Assembly (NCBI GenBank): GCA_023014335.1
Contig: JAECYW010000010.1
Span: forward strand, 496,001-560,000
Direction of reading: 5' to 3'
Origin: Galerina marginata
Lineage: Eukaryota > Basidiomycota > Agaricomycetes > Agaricales > Galerinaceae
Length of the DNA: 64,000 nucleotides
Positions 38,949-50,232 of the stretch are shown piece after piece; position 1 is the stretch's first letter, and each line of letters begins with the position of its first letter. Position numbers and translations under genes: made by a program. The notes under the pieces are model-generated. The model searched no databases. It saw only the letters and a list, made by a program, of their open reading frames with translations, and was not told where the DNA came from.

Positions 38949-40960
38949 ATGAGTCAAGACTTATCTACTATTGATCATCCTAACGGGCTGTCTGATTTCA
39001 ATGACTCCCCTTCCACTCCGTCGAGTACCTCTTCCTTGAAACGCAGGGCCTCGGTATCCTTCGACTGCCCGGACGACAGCACTCGAAAGAAGATGAAGGA
39101 GGAACCTCAAGATAACGCACATCCAGAGGAAAACAGCCGTTCTGGTAGTCTCCCACGTTTTGTGGACGAGATAGCTGAGGAACTTCAATGCGGATGCTGC
39201 TCAGAGCTTGTGTATCGACCTGTCCTTGTTATGCCCTGCCAGCATTTTTTCTGTGGAAGGTGCGGTCCCTTCTTTTTCTGTCTTGTTGTTGTACGCGTCT
39301 AGGAATGACTGTGTTGACTCCGATTGCTTTGTATAGCTGCTGTGTTCTTTGGATTCGCGTGAGTTCCCTTGCTAGTGCTCTCGCGTTGTTTAGGTCCTTG
39401 TGATCATTCTTTGTGAATGCAAGACCTGAACTGAGCGAAATACTTTTCATCCCTTTAATTATTCTGCACTCATTTATGGCGATGTTAAATTTGAGTCTTA
39501 TTAGAATGGTGGCACGAGCTGCCCAGCCTGTCGCGGAGCTGCCACTGTCGCCATGCCTTTCCGCTCACTGCAGCCTATACTCGATACCTTACTTCGAAGT
39601 GCCCCTCATAAAGCGCGTACGGAACGAGAGAGGGAGCAGGCGGACGAAATTTACAAAGCTGGGCTTTCAATACGCGTAATTCTAGCCTGTCTTGTAGACT
39701 ATCAGTGCCTTCGCATTTACTCTTTGCTTTTCTAGGTCCCGCCTCCAAAAGAAACATCGCCGCCACCAGATATGAACAGGAGCACGGAATATGTGCACCC
39801 GTGCCCGCATTGTCTGCCTAATAATCTTTATGAGTGGAGGTGCCCACAACCTATCGCAGACCCCAGTAATGACATTGATCATGCCTGGCATATTGACGAC
39901 GGAGTACCTCCTGGTCATGCTAATTGCGGAAACTGGTAGGCTTCTTTGATTTTTTCAAAATGTATCCGGTTAACATGTATTCAGTGAGAATCTACTCGCC
40001 CTTCAAGCGCCTTCCACAACAAGATGTGACCTTTGTCTCGTCTCGTTCTGTGGCATTGGTGTGCAGGACCGTTGCGTGGCATTGCCCATGTTATCTCAGC
40101 ACCCACATAGCTTGTCCATGCACGGCGATTTAATTCAATCTTCAGAAGTATATGAGTGTTTTGATGGCAATATAGTCGAGGTCGAAATCATGTTAGAGTA
40201 TCTCGACAACCACAGGATTACGCCTCGCCACATTTATCGCGAAGTAAGCCTCAAGTACGTTTTCCTCACTGTATCGGAGATTGACTGAAACGGTACCACA
40301 GATTGTAAATCATATCCAGAAGCAACCTCGGGGCTTTGTGCCTCTGATAGAACTTGAACTTTATACTGATGTCCACGCCGTCGCCCCTGGCCTCGATCCT
40401 GGTCCAGATGCACCAAGGAGCAGGGTATGTCGGATGTGCGCTGCCGAGACCTTCCTCTGGGGTCTGAAAGAGTGGTGGGTACGAGAGCGACAGAAGGGTT
40501 TGCTTGAGGAGTCTGCTATGAATCGCAAGGACTGTCCGGACGCTGGGAGATGTATTCTCCAGAAAGAGAACCAAGGTATGGCATTTTTTATAAGTAATTT
40601 CTTGGCCTTGATCGATTGTTGTATTGCCAGCCCATGCCAGAGAGTGTATGACTTCTCCTCTCACTATGCTGGAACAGTGACTAACTTCCGTCGCTATTTT
40701 TTTTAGTTAATCATGTTTTCCCAAGCCGTGTCCTCGACGAACCAGAAGCAAATGACCCACTCGAGGTTCCTAACGCAGCTCCAGCAGCACCAATGCATCC
40801 TATAGATCTACCTCCCCCGCCTCCTATCACGGCCCCAGGTTCATCATCAGCTGCCTCGTTATCTTTTTTGCTCAATGTAGATGAGGATATGGATGCTGTG
40901 TCTCCGGAATTCCGCTCTTCTACATCAGATACACGCGGTGCTGTCGATGCACCATCCTAA
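38949..40960 (+). CDS. CHFR-like RING E3 ubiquitin ligase
   Basis: This protein has the RING and cysteine-rich region of CHFR, a mitotic checkpoint ubiquitin ligase. After a Ser/Pro-rich N-terminus (MSQDLSTIDHPNGLSDF) comes the RING: LQCGCCSELVYRPVLVMPC, QHFFCGSCCVLWIRNGG and TSCPACRGAATVAM, with three exons joined in frame. A helical linker (ILDTLLRSAPHKARTERERE) follows. Then a Cys/His-rich module: STEYVHPCPHCLPNN, EWRCPQPI, AWHIDDGVPPGHANCGNC, RCDLCLVSFCG. Further on are DNHRITPRHIYREIVNHI and CRMCAAETFLWGLKEWW. It ends in a disordered tail. Animal CHFR carries an FHA domain before the RING; none is visible here. The ATG at 38949 is the first in frame. Confidence 0.82.
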
Positions 40961-41550
40961 GCAATGCAATTGTGATCCTTATCGATGCATTTTTATAGTA
41001 GACTCTGTTGTCATGTTATATCGATGATAGTGCAGGTAATTCATAATATGGGGAAAGGCAAACACTCTGTGGAAAGGCCTAGACAATGCATAACAGCGCA
41101 ACAGAATAGTCAAAATTCAGTGACGTGCAAGTGGAACAAAAAAGTCTAACGACTATGCCTACAGGAAGCTTAAGCGGCGCTTAATATGCATTCAGAGCAT
41201 CGCAACATGATCGGACATTGAAGAAGTTTGGTATGTGTCGATATCGTTGCCTTGATGATGCTGGTCACGGTTTTAACGGACACAGGAAGGTGTGGTGCAG
41301 CAATGAATCAGGAGCCGATTCAAGCTTTTAGATACCCTTAAAACTCCGGTGCTGAGGGACAGGGAAAGCCTATCAACACTAGGTTGCCTGCTGCTTCTAT
41401 AAAATTTGCGACAACAAATAAATGTTAACTTTCTTAGGATGAAGTTGTGACAGTGGGCGGTTGTGCCAATTGCGTTGGTGGCATCCTCGTCGTTTGCGGC
41501 TCCGAGAATCTCCATTGCTCTAGCCTTGGTCTCCGAATTCTTCAAATATG
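40961..41550. other. Convergent intergenic, RING protein / kelch protein
   Basis: This 590-base spacer lies between two 3' ends. A minus-strand 90-codon ORF (41273-41545) reads KNSETKARAMEILGAANDED and continues from just past the kelch stop; I cannot place it in a known family and treat it as chance or untranslated sequence. Confidence 0.45.
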
Positions 41551-43973
41551 CTACTTACTATATCCTGAACTACTGGCTCCGCCGTCGTTCATTGTCCGCC
41601 ATTTCGCATCTGATGTGCCCCGTGGCCGAGATACATATTTACTAGAAGGTCCATTCCCGAGATTGCCAACATCTCCACCATCTATCAGTCGTGTACTTGC
41701 CCCGTTTTCTTTTTCAGCTCGCCGTGATGGTCGTTTTTGGGTGTATGACTAGTAAAAAAACCACCTGTAAGCCCAAGTCATTTCGATGCACTGAAAGCGC
41801 AAAACATACCATCACTGTCTTCAACGCACTGGTGGTCGGCGAGGTCAGATCATGATTTGTCATATAAAAACCATAAAACTAACCGGATTTGGAGACTTCG
41901 AGAACTGCATAAGGTCGCGACCTCGTACACCCCCACAGACGTCGAATTTGATAATGCTCGATGCATCGCATGTTTGACGAGTGACTCGAGGTGTGTTACA
42001 CGGTAATTTGTAGCCAGAATTAAAAGTTGACTCAGCACTGCTGGCGTGTGCTGTAGTGGTGTGATTAATGCAAGTGAGTAAAAATATTGCAGCAGCGCCA
42101 AAGTGACGGGATATGGCTCTGAAAGATGGAATGCGCGAGGTGTGAGCCGCGGGTCAGCGCGTTGTTCGCCCAACAACCCGTCTCCGGCAACCTCGGGCAG
42201 AGATATGTGCATCGCTGAGGTTGGCAGCGTCTCCAGTGTGTTCGTTGCCTTTTTCAGCAGCTGCTTTCTCTGTTCCTTGAACCAGGGCCAACGCTCTTCT
42301 AGGATCCTCCTCGAACAAGGCACCCTCTGGCCATCTTCGCAGATAACTTCGAAATCGGTAAGCACACGTTCTTCCAGGGCGGCGAGGCCCAGCTCTTGCA
42401 TTCGAACGTCAAGTTTGAGAGGCGGAGGCTGGTAGATCCCGAAGGCTTCCAAATCAACAACGGCGACGTGATCCCAGCTCAGAAGTCGTCGGTTGTAGTC
42501 GTCTACGAGGTTTCCGTGTCGGTTTCCAAAAATTAAAAATTTGTTCGCATCTGCCCATAAGCAGCCGCGGAACCATGAGCCGGTCTCAATGGCCTTACCA
42601 GGGTCGATTCGTGACCATGTCATTGCCATTAAGTCGAGAACCCATATTGAAAATGATTGGTAACTATGAGCCAAATAGGTGCCTGCAATAATGAGATGGG
42701 TCCCTAGAATGGCGCCTGTGGGGAAACGAAGGCCAGGAGGACAAGTCGTCCCCGTCATGGCGGAAGAGCGGTCTTGGATGGTGAAATCTGAATCCGGAAG
42801 GGGAGAGAAAACTTCGAGTTCTCGCTTAACGTCAGTAAACTGTACAATGAGGTTAATGTCGTTCCGAGGCGCTAAGATAAGAAAACTTACATTGTAATTG
42901 CTGTAAAGATAAATATCACTAGGGTGGTCTTCAGTTGGTGGAGAGGAATACTGTAGGTGTGTCATGCTTTCCGGGGGAGTTACATCGTCGATCGCGCTAG
43001 AGGTACTTTTAGAGGATTTAAATCGGCTTCCAGCCGGGCCTAAGGTTGACGATGAAAGAGAGGCCTGCATTTCATCCTGAGGAGATCGGACAACGGTATT
43101 TGAGGATACGGCCACGCTGCGATAAGTACCGCAATGTCGCGGATAGTCGCGTCTTTGCACCCAGGTCTTGGTAACAAGGTCGAACACGCAGACGTCGTCC
43201 AGCCACGTATTGAAGAAGTCTTGGCCACCAATAATAAATAACCTGTCGGCTGTTACGGAGGATAGGTGGGCATAGCGGGCGCGAGGAAGGAATGGGTCTG
43301 GTTCAGGAGGCGGGGGAGATGCAGCCAGCCAGCGTCTTGTAGCAAAGTTGTAAAAGCGAACATCGTTCAGCACACATAGTTCGTCAGGGTTCATGGAGTC
43401 GGGTTGATTGCTCATGCCACCAAAAACGACAAGATGATTGTTCCCTATGACGCCAATCAAGTCAGTTGGAGCGATATAGATGTAGTGTACGACGTACATG
43501 TGTCGGCGCTATGAAAGTAGCGAGCCCGGGGAACGTCGTCCTCGGAATATGAAGGTATCTGCTCCCAAACAAAGGTCTCCAGATCGAAAACATAGAGGTC
43601 TGACACCATCCTGCGTTCTGTTACCAACCTTCCACCCTATTGGAATGTGAATAACGATACCACCCTGGGTGCAGGGGTTCAAACTCACAAAAAGATACAT
43701 TTTGGAGCCGACCACCGTCGTTGATGCGCCCTGTGAACCGAGAAAACAAATTGTATGTGGGAAGTAAAGAACAGTGAGAACGTAACATACAACAAGCTTG
43801 GCTGGCACATCCCCACTAGTCTTCCTGCAAAAGGTGGTGAGGTCGTATATCGAGTGCAACATATGTGAGATTATGTGCTCCTGGACGCGGTGGAGCTTGG
43901 GGGGAGGGACGTGAAATACAAGAATGGATAAGAGAGAGAGAGCAATTGAGTGTTCGATCAAGCAGACCGGCAT
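41551..43973 (-). CDS. Kelch-repeat protein with C-terminal BTB-like domain
   Basis: This is a kelch-propeller protein of the fungal kelch-BTB group; the function is unknown. The N-terminal exons give TSGDVPAKLV, GASTTVVGSKMYLF, RRMVSDLYVFDLETFVWEQI and ARYFHSADTW, then NNHLVVFGGMSNQPDSMNP, FYNFATRRWLAAS, ARYAHLSSVTADRLFIIGGQ and DVCVFDLVTKTWVQRRDYP, all kelch blades. Further blades include GAILGTHLIIAGTYLAHSYQ and IWVLDLMAMTWSRID. The BTB-like part begins TDFEVICEDGQRVPCSRRIL and ends MHRALSNSTSVGVYEVATLC. After two short introns the tail reads ALKTVM, then SYTQKRPSRRAEKENGAS and ends GASSSGYSK at 41551. One uninterrupted exon covers about 540 codons. The start at 43973 is uncertain because the N-terminal exon is poorly conserved. 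Confidence 0.85.
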
Positions 43974-44465
43974 TGCCCAGCGACCAGATAGGGTGATCGG
44001 CCGGAGTAGCGGGTGCCTGACCCCGCAACGGCTGGATGCTCTGCTAAATTATCAAACTCCCGACAACATTCGAAACATGCAATGTAGGACCACCTGCGGA
44101 AATTTAGAAGTACCCCGTTGTCAAAAGGCATACACAAGGGACTGGACTCCGAGAAACTTTTCGTGTAAGCACCGAAGCAAACTTGGAAAAAGATGGAAGA
44201 TGTCAAAAAACGAGGCTATCCTCTCAACCATCCAAGTAACGATTGAAAATTATGATGGTATACATAAAAGTAGCTACTTAGTTGAGGTTACTGTAACCTG
44301 CCCAGGCCGCAAATCATAATGAATGCATAATTGACGCTGCCACCCAACTGATGAAGGCGATGAAAATCAATTATGGTAGTTACTCGTGTCCTCAAAAGTG
44401 AGGCAAGTTGTGAACTGGCAGCGATCGGCGATCACCGGCTGCAAAAAGCTTGCCAGATCTCGCAT
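43974..44465. other. Divergent intergenic, kelch protein / PDX3
   Basis: This 490-base region separates two divergent genes. It includes the alternative upstream PDX3 start at 44373. ORFs on both strands (43924-44319, 43958-44206) have no recognisable features. Confidence 0.5.
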
Positions 44466-45337
44466 ATGCAACGATCCGCAAAAAATGTGTTCACCACCTT
44501 GGAGTCATCTTTGGTGGTTAAACCCCGCCTCCAGCTCAGAAGGACTCTCACAACCGGAACATCCAGCCGTTTCCAGATGGACAAAGTAATCGCTGAACCT
44601 ACACCCGATAAACTCAAAGTCCTCCCGCATTACCAGTATGTGACGAAGGATCATCTCACCCCAACCACCGTTGCGCCATCTCCTCTCGATCAGTTTAGGA
44701 CCTGGTTCAAAGAAGCCATGGAACACGATGAGGTGAAGGAGGCTGAAGTTATGTCACTTTCTACCGCCACACCGTTAGGCATCCCATCAGCTCGCATGGT
44801 GCTCCTCAAGCAGCTCGATTCTCGTGGTTTCGTCTTCTTCACCAACTATATTTCTCGCAAATCTCAGGAGCTTGCTGCAAACCCCCACGCGGCTCTTGTA
44901 TTTTACTGGCGGGAAGTGCACAGATCCGTCAGGGTGGTCGGTCGAGTCGAAAAACTCTCTGCACAAGAAAGTGAAGAATATTTCAAGACTCGACCGATCG
45001 GAAGCCGTTTAGGTGCTTGGGCGAGCAAGCAGAGTACGGTGATAGGAGAAGGAGTTCTGGACGCACGCCTGCAGAAGGTCCGCTGACCGGTTCGGAGTGG
45101 AGGACAACCAAGAAGGTGATATACCTACACCCGAGTTTTGGGGTGGTTGGAGAGTAGTTCCAGAGTGAGATTTTATCCTTTCGTTTGCTTCACTCACCTA
45201 GAACCCAATCCTCTATCAGCGAAATTGAATTCTGGTCCGGAAAGCCCTCAAGACTGCACGATCGTGTTCGCTACCTTCGAACCGAGGGATCCTCTGACGA
45301 TCATCCTACCTGGAAGGTCGAAAGACTATCGCCTTAA
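44466..45337 (+). CDS. PDX3: Pyridoxamine 5'-phosphate oxidase (PDX3)
   Basis: This FMN enzyme makes pyridoxal 5'-phosphate from the pyridoxine or pyridoxamine phosphate forms. The core reads [79 protein letters not shown] and [19 protein letters not shown], then [19 protein letters not shown]. The C-terminal exon ends with [20 protein letters not shown] and WKVERLSP at 45337. One extra C at 45080-45081 (AAGGTCCGCTGACC) breaks the frame between ARLQKV and ADRFGVEDN. No intron can explain it, and removing one C restores a perfect match, so I read it as a sequence error. The ATG at 44466 starts a basic, presequence-like stretch ([15 protein letters not shown]); another ATG at 44373 is in frame. 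Confidence 0.93.
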
Positions 45338-45453
45338 GGAAGGGGAAGTAAATACAAGATAAGAAGTAACATTGGCCGGACATGTCATACGAAATGGAAC
45401 AGTTTTGCCATTAACAAGTTTTGGAAATCTCGGACGTGATGGTTCGCTCCTTA

Positions 45454-46797
45454 TTACAGTACCTCTCCTCGTGCTGCGTGCCAGCACGCTTTCGACCATT
45501 TCTCGAGGGCTTCTCTTGTTCCTTTCTCGTCTCCTTTGACCCAATGCTTCATTGGTTCTCCTTGCAGGGCCCGTCCGTATGAAAACGTCAGAGCAGGCAA
45601 CCTGGAGAAAGGAGATGTAGGCGGAGAAGCCAAAACGAGAGCATTTATTGCCGCCAGGTACTGTGTTGCTGTTGACGATGGCAACCCTCCTGCAAAGAAG
45701 AAGAATTAATTAACTGATTTTTGAGCCGCCGCATCTTCGCCACAAAAACACATACCGGACAAAAACAATACACCTGGTACGGCTGATGGGACACATCGCG
45801 ATATAACCGTTGCAGTGGCCACTGCGATTTGCTCCGGGGTAGTGGTTGTTCTGGATGGATCCTGCAAGCCTGGCTGAGGGAATGAGGGCTTGATAAGAGA
45901 CCCTGAAGTCCGCTCAGCACATCACAGATACGTCCATATCTTCATGCTCGTACCTTCAAGAAGGATACCGTGGGCCCTCATCCGCTCGTATATCATACTA
46001 ATGGCTCGTTCGTGCACCTCAGTACTCCGAGCGAGATCTGCATCCCTCGAAAACTCGATGTCTGGTTCAACAATTGGCACTAATCCTGCCTGTTGGCTAA
46101 TGGCAGCAAACTGTGCTAGTGTTTCTGCTTGTATGTCCAACGACAGCGGTGTCGGGAACTCGACTGAGCTACATGCAATTGGGGCCCGCCATTTGGAGAA
46201 TCTTGCACCTACAGCGCGAGCCGCCTGGAGTCTCGGGAGGAGGTCATCGATCCCTTGGACTATGAATTCTTCTTCGGAGCGCGGGATTGGAGTCAGTTCT
46301 CCGTTAGCCCGAACACCTGGGATAATCCCCTTGTTGGACAGTATTGGGGCAAGCTTGAAGTCAAGGAGTGTTTCTGCGTGGAGAATGACTCCAGAGATAT
46401 ATTCTGTTATAAATCACTTAATCCTCGTTCTTTTCTCTCTGAACGAAATGATGTTACCGTTGGAAGCAGCGTTGTACATACTCTCCCTCCACTTCAGGCG
46501 CCTCTCCCTGTTTTCTTCGTCGGTGAAATGCTTCTTCGTTCCGTCCTCCATAGTTGAATTGAGAAGGTCGACCATCGCATCCGGAGCTTCGTCTGTGGCA
46601 TATACGCCCTTGCCACGGGGATTGACCAGAGCATTAGCCACAGCGATTAGCTCGTGGGCCTCAAATGGGGAGTGATATGGACTCAAGAACACTTGGACGT
46701 TTCCGTGCCCACTCACGGCATCGCGATTGACTTCCGGCTTGATATCGGGTACAGAGAAAATGTTGTGAGGCAGACTGTATACTGTTTCGGAGGGCAT
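45454..46797 (-). CDS. Class I fructose-bisphosphate aldolase
   Basis: This is a Schiff-base (class I) aldolase of glycolysis and gluconeogenesis. Visible family blocks are ANALVNPRGKGVYATDEAP, EYISGVILHAETLL, NKGIIPGVRANG, GARFSKWRAPI (active-site Lys), DIQAETLAQFAAISQQAG, LVPIVEPDIE, GILLEGSLIKPSF (the Schiff-base Lys), VPSAVPGVLFLSGG and LTFSYGRALQGEPMKHW. The EGSLIK segment is made by an intron junction (LEG|S). It ends KACWHAARGEVL at 45454. The ATG at 46797 lies just after an acceptor-like CCCACAG, so a 5'UTR intron is likely. Most fungi use a zinc-dependent class II aldolase for glycolysis, so the class I type is notable here. Convergent with PDX3 at a 116-base distance. Confidence 0.9.
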
Positions 46798-47168
46798 TGC
46801 TTGATCTGTGGGCAGATAAGGGCAAGGGTGAATTGTGAGAGGATGGAAGACAGAATTAACACCTACCCATGGCGTTCTATTTTTACTCGCGACTTCCGCG
46901 ACCTACAATAATTCGAGGGTGGATGACAGTTGGAAAACTCGCATATGCTGCTGCAAACAATAGTCAGTAGTTGTAGAGATAAACCATAACCTTGACGCGC
47001 GTTCACCAACCACTTCCGAAGATTTTTTTTGGCCTTTTTCCAAATTTCTCTCTGCAACATTAATATTTTGGGGGTGTCATTGCTAAGGCCCGGCGGCCCG
47101 TGTCATCCAAATGTGCCCGTGGACCGCTGGCATGGATATCAACGCGTCGCTGTAGCTTTTACCCCGAC
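46798..47168. other. Divergent intergenic, aldolase / small membrane protein
   Basis: This 371-base region separates two divergent genes. It contains a probable 5'UTR intron of the aldolase (acceptor CCCACAG beside the start). A minus-strand ORF (46863-47060) is Lys-rich but has no other support. Confidence 0.45.
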
Positions 47169-47640
47169 ATGAACGCCTTGAAAGCCTCGAGGGTCTCGTT
47201 TACTCGCCGACCATTCCAACGTAGGCCAATGGCATCAAGCTCCCACCCAATGCCTAAGAAGATGGAGGGACCTGGCGAAGATTTCCGCCCACCTTGGGTC
47301 TACGTTGGAACGCGTCTTATCTCGTTCGCCATTATTCCAGGTATGTCCAATGCCATATTTACGATCCATACATTTCTTATGACCGTTGCGACAGCCGTTG
47401 GATTCTACGCAGTCTTCTTCTACGACTTTGGCAACCATGAACATGTGTTCCAACCTGTCAGTTGACCACCCTCCGTTCCTTCTCTATCGCACCTGGAAAT
47501 TGACTGGCGTTCTTTTGAAGGCGAGGAGGTGGGCAGCAGGGATAATAAATTCCTTCTTCACTCTGTCTGCAGCCGAGGAAAGACTGCTACGGCAAGATAT
47601 TCAACAGTCGACTTCTCCAAAAGCACACAAACCCGAATAA
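47169..47640 (+). CDS. Small membrane protein, probably mitochondrial, unrecognised family
   Basis: I cannot name this protein of about 115 residues. Three exons join in frame: MNALKASRVSFTRRPFQRRP (presequence-like, from 47169) to GTRLISFAIIP; then, after an intron GTATGT..GCGACAG, AVGFYAVFFYDFGNHEHVFQ; then, after an intron GTCAGT..TTGAAG, ARRWAAGIINSFFTLSAAEE to SPKAHKPE at 47640. The segment VYVGTRLISFAIIPAVGFYA is hydrophobic, about 20 residues, and fits one membrane span. A basic N-terminus, one span and a charged helix after it resemble small inner-membrane subunits, such as accessory respiratory subunits. That is inference. A longer frame with a non-ATG opening runs to 47100. Confidence 0.65.
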
Positions 47641-48084
47641 GTAGATGGTTGGAATTAATGATCAGGACCAGTTTTCTTCGTGGAGAGATTATGTCGGTAT
47701 AACCTAGTGCCGGCTCCCTCTCGACAGCGGTGGATCGCACGCACTGCTTAGGACCTTGCAGTCCAGCTAGCGCGGAAGATTGATGGTCTGGACTCTGCAG
47801 GCTACAAGCGCAGCTCAGTTTGCTGAAATGATTGCCTCTGGATGGGTAGTTGGCAAGAACCTGACTAGACTGCTCTAAGCTTACACTGAATATACATTTT
47901 CACTCATCAAAGTCTCCTTTTGCTCGAACTCACATCAACACGTCCCTTCTAGATATCATCAGGTGATTGCCTCCCGTCCTCCTGGACGGCATCGTGTACA
48001 GATCATGTACATTCGCTCAGCTGCTCTGCTTGAATCCTGCTCTCGTGTCCTTATTGGACCAGAAGTCATCATCGTCGGTCGGCG
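47641..48084. other. Intergenic, two small genes
   Basis: This 444-base stretch lies between two small genes on the plus strand. It should hold the promoter of the second. ORFs 47963-48148 and 47967-48239 overlap it in other frames without features. Confidence 0.5.
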
Positions 48085-48642
48085 ATGGAGTTCACTGCCA
48101 GTTCCAGTTCAGCTCTTCCTACACCTTCTCGGGCAGGATCCTTCTTGAAGGAACTCGACGATTTGAAGAAATTACTTCACCAGATCTCGAAAGAAATCGA
48201 AGCATCTGGTTCTTGCAGCACCGATGTTGCAAAGTCTGACGAAGCCACCTCACAACTTCACAACAAAGAGTTACTCGACGATGTTCATAGAGAAGTTTCT
48301 GAGATCTCTCAGTTGGTCGGGAAGGGAGGGAATGAGGGCGGATTGACAGCAAAAGGACATGTTGGTAAGATTGAGTTATGATGCAGGATCATATTTCAAC
48401 TGGTTCATATTGGATTTTTTCCACTTGGAAGGCATCTACGGGCAACTAGGGCAGACGATTGAGGAAAACCATCAGAAGTCCATTGCATCAATTTATCAAA
48501 TTTATGAAAGTATGTATGCTCAGGAATGGAAGGGTTATCACTTTATAACTCAATGTCAGGTGTCGGGAACATCCAGCGACGGCGTCATTTGGAAGTGATC
48601 CGAGCCATTCAAGAAAAAGAGTCAAATCCGACTCGAAGGTAA
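48085..48642 (+). CDS. Small helical protein, unrecognised
   Basis: I do not recognise this protein. Three exons join in frame: MEFTASSSSALPTPSRAGSF onward (48085 to about 48360), then, after an intron beginning GTAAGATTG, IYGQLGQTIEENHQKSIASI, then, after an intron beginning GTATGTATG, VGNIQRRRHLEVIRAIQEKE and NPTRR. The total is about 145 residues. It is rich in Leu, Glu, Lys and Gln with heptad-like spacing (LKELDDLKKLLHQISKEIEA), so a coiled coil is likely. The short length and acidic helical character resemble subunits of larger assemblies, but I see no family signature. The splicing is plausible but unconfirmed. Confidence 0.55.
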
Positions 48643-48688
48643 ATGGTGTCCGATGGCGCAGAGGTTGTTAAAAATAGTTCCAGTCGCT

Positions 48689-49754
48689 CTACCCCTCAAG
48701 GTAAATCCTCCCTAAAGTATTTAGAGCCCCTTTTTGGTCCAGAAGGTCTGAAAGCAAGCGTTAAATGAGTTAATGTTATGAGAGTTGATCATCTTTAAGA
48801 GCTGTAGTAAGAATCATTTTCTTTCCGCTGTGATCTAAATAAGATATCTATTTAGAAAGCTTCTATAAGCCGTAGGGTGCATGACTTACGAAGAACGCGA
48901 ACCAGGAATAGCCCTGGATCCAGTCAAGCCTGTCCATGTAAGGCACTGAAGCGTTCAAAAAGTCTGCCACTTCTGTACACGGAAGAAGTGTTAATCCTTG
49001 TGGAAGCAATGATAGTCGACGAGGGGACAAACCTGCCTTATTTGAAGATGTACAAGCATACTCTGTCACCCAGAAGGGCCAATTGGGAAACTGTTCATGC
49101 ATCTTCCAAATGTAATCATAGAATTTTCCAACACCAATTCCATACTTAAAGAGAACAGCGAAAACCACATCTAAATGAAGATCGACCAATGAAAGGGATA
49201 AAATCGATTTCACAGCCAGAACAAGCAGCAAAAAATGCGGCGAGCCATGGTCGACCGCTGGGTGCGCTTGAAACCGCAGGAGCTCCCAAGCGAATTCCAA
49301 ATTTCGACAGTGGATTGATGTGTTTCTTCCAGAGTGGTAGCGTACGTCGCATTGATGTTCGACTGGCTGGAAAGGTCGGGTTCATTAAAGCCCTGAATAA
49401 AGCAGACGTGAATGGATGAAGGTCTCTACAGAATCGTCTCTGCCAGGGATACCCACAAATATGGTCGTTGCTCCTTGCATTTTGACGGTGGCACCGAAGG
49501 TTTCTACCCCATAGCTGCCCCATTGCACCGGAATATACGGGATCCCAGACTTGGTTAAATAATCAGGCGGGGATGTCCCCCAGTTATATTGCCAAGATAT
49601 AACGCTGGTGGTGGTATTGGGCCTTGGCCGTCCTGATATCATCGGTAATTCCTGGTTCTGCGTAAGCTAATCTTCGCTTGGTATTTTTCGAGGCGCCAAT
49701 GAGGCAGAAAAGGAAAGATATAGACAGAAGAAGGGGGAGGGTGCAGAATTTCAT
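48689..49754 (-). pseudogene. GH128 endo-beta-1,3-glucanase-like gene, disrupted
   Basis: The fragments clearly belong to the Asl1/GH128 glucanase family. The start at 49754 gives a signal peptide (MKFCTLPLLLSISFLFCLIG). Then SVISWQYNWGTSPPDYL, IPYIPVQWGS, FGFNEPDLSSQSN (first catalytic Glu), LWKKHINPLSKFGIRLGAPA, GKFYDYIWKMHEQFPNWPFW, VTEYA (second Glu), DRLDWIQGYSWFAFF and DLLDQKGALNTLGRIYLEG, ending at 48689. Four frame problems appear: an extra base near 49651, an extra base near 49345, a missing base near 49205 at the expected His-Trp motif, and a missing base at the 48890 donor. Other genes in the window have only one such break. This may be a true pseudogene or badly assembled sequence. 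Confidence 0.7.
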
Positions 49755-50232
49755 GGCAAGGAATGTATCCGAGGACCCAGAGTCTTTTTATCATGCCATG
49801 CATCGAGTCCTCTGAGGTAGATTAGGTTCTATAACTGACTAGGAGCTCCGAAGTGTGAGCCCATGTGAGCCTCTGTGAGGGCGAACGGTTCTACAGGATC
49901 ATTTGGGTGCTCAAATCTTGTACGGCAAGATAGAACCCAGGTTTCGCCTCTAGGTTACTCAACACAAGTTTAGCGTCACGAGCTTGCGGCGGTGGGTTAG
50001 ACTGAGGTTACATAAATCGATCCGCGTATGCAGAACGTACTTTGTGCCAATGCTTTATAGATTCTATAGCTATTCAGCTGGGAGTATGAAGGAGGACTCA
50101 GGAGCAAGAGGCTTGAAGGAAAGCAAAATGCCAGTTTCCTGTGCTCACGCGTTCTAGTCACGTGGATGCATCGCGTCTTTGAACAACTGTTACTCTGTCC
50201 TTGTCTCTGGTCCTCACACCTTGCCGAACGCG
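49755..50232. other. Divergent intergenic, GH128 / SCM3
   Basis: This 478-base region lies between two divergent genes. An in-frame upstream ATG for SCM3 sits at 50179. Minus-strand ORF 49997-50245 has no features. I see nothing else. Confidence 0.5.
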
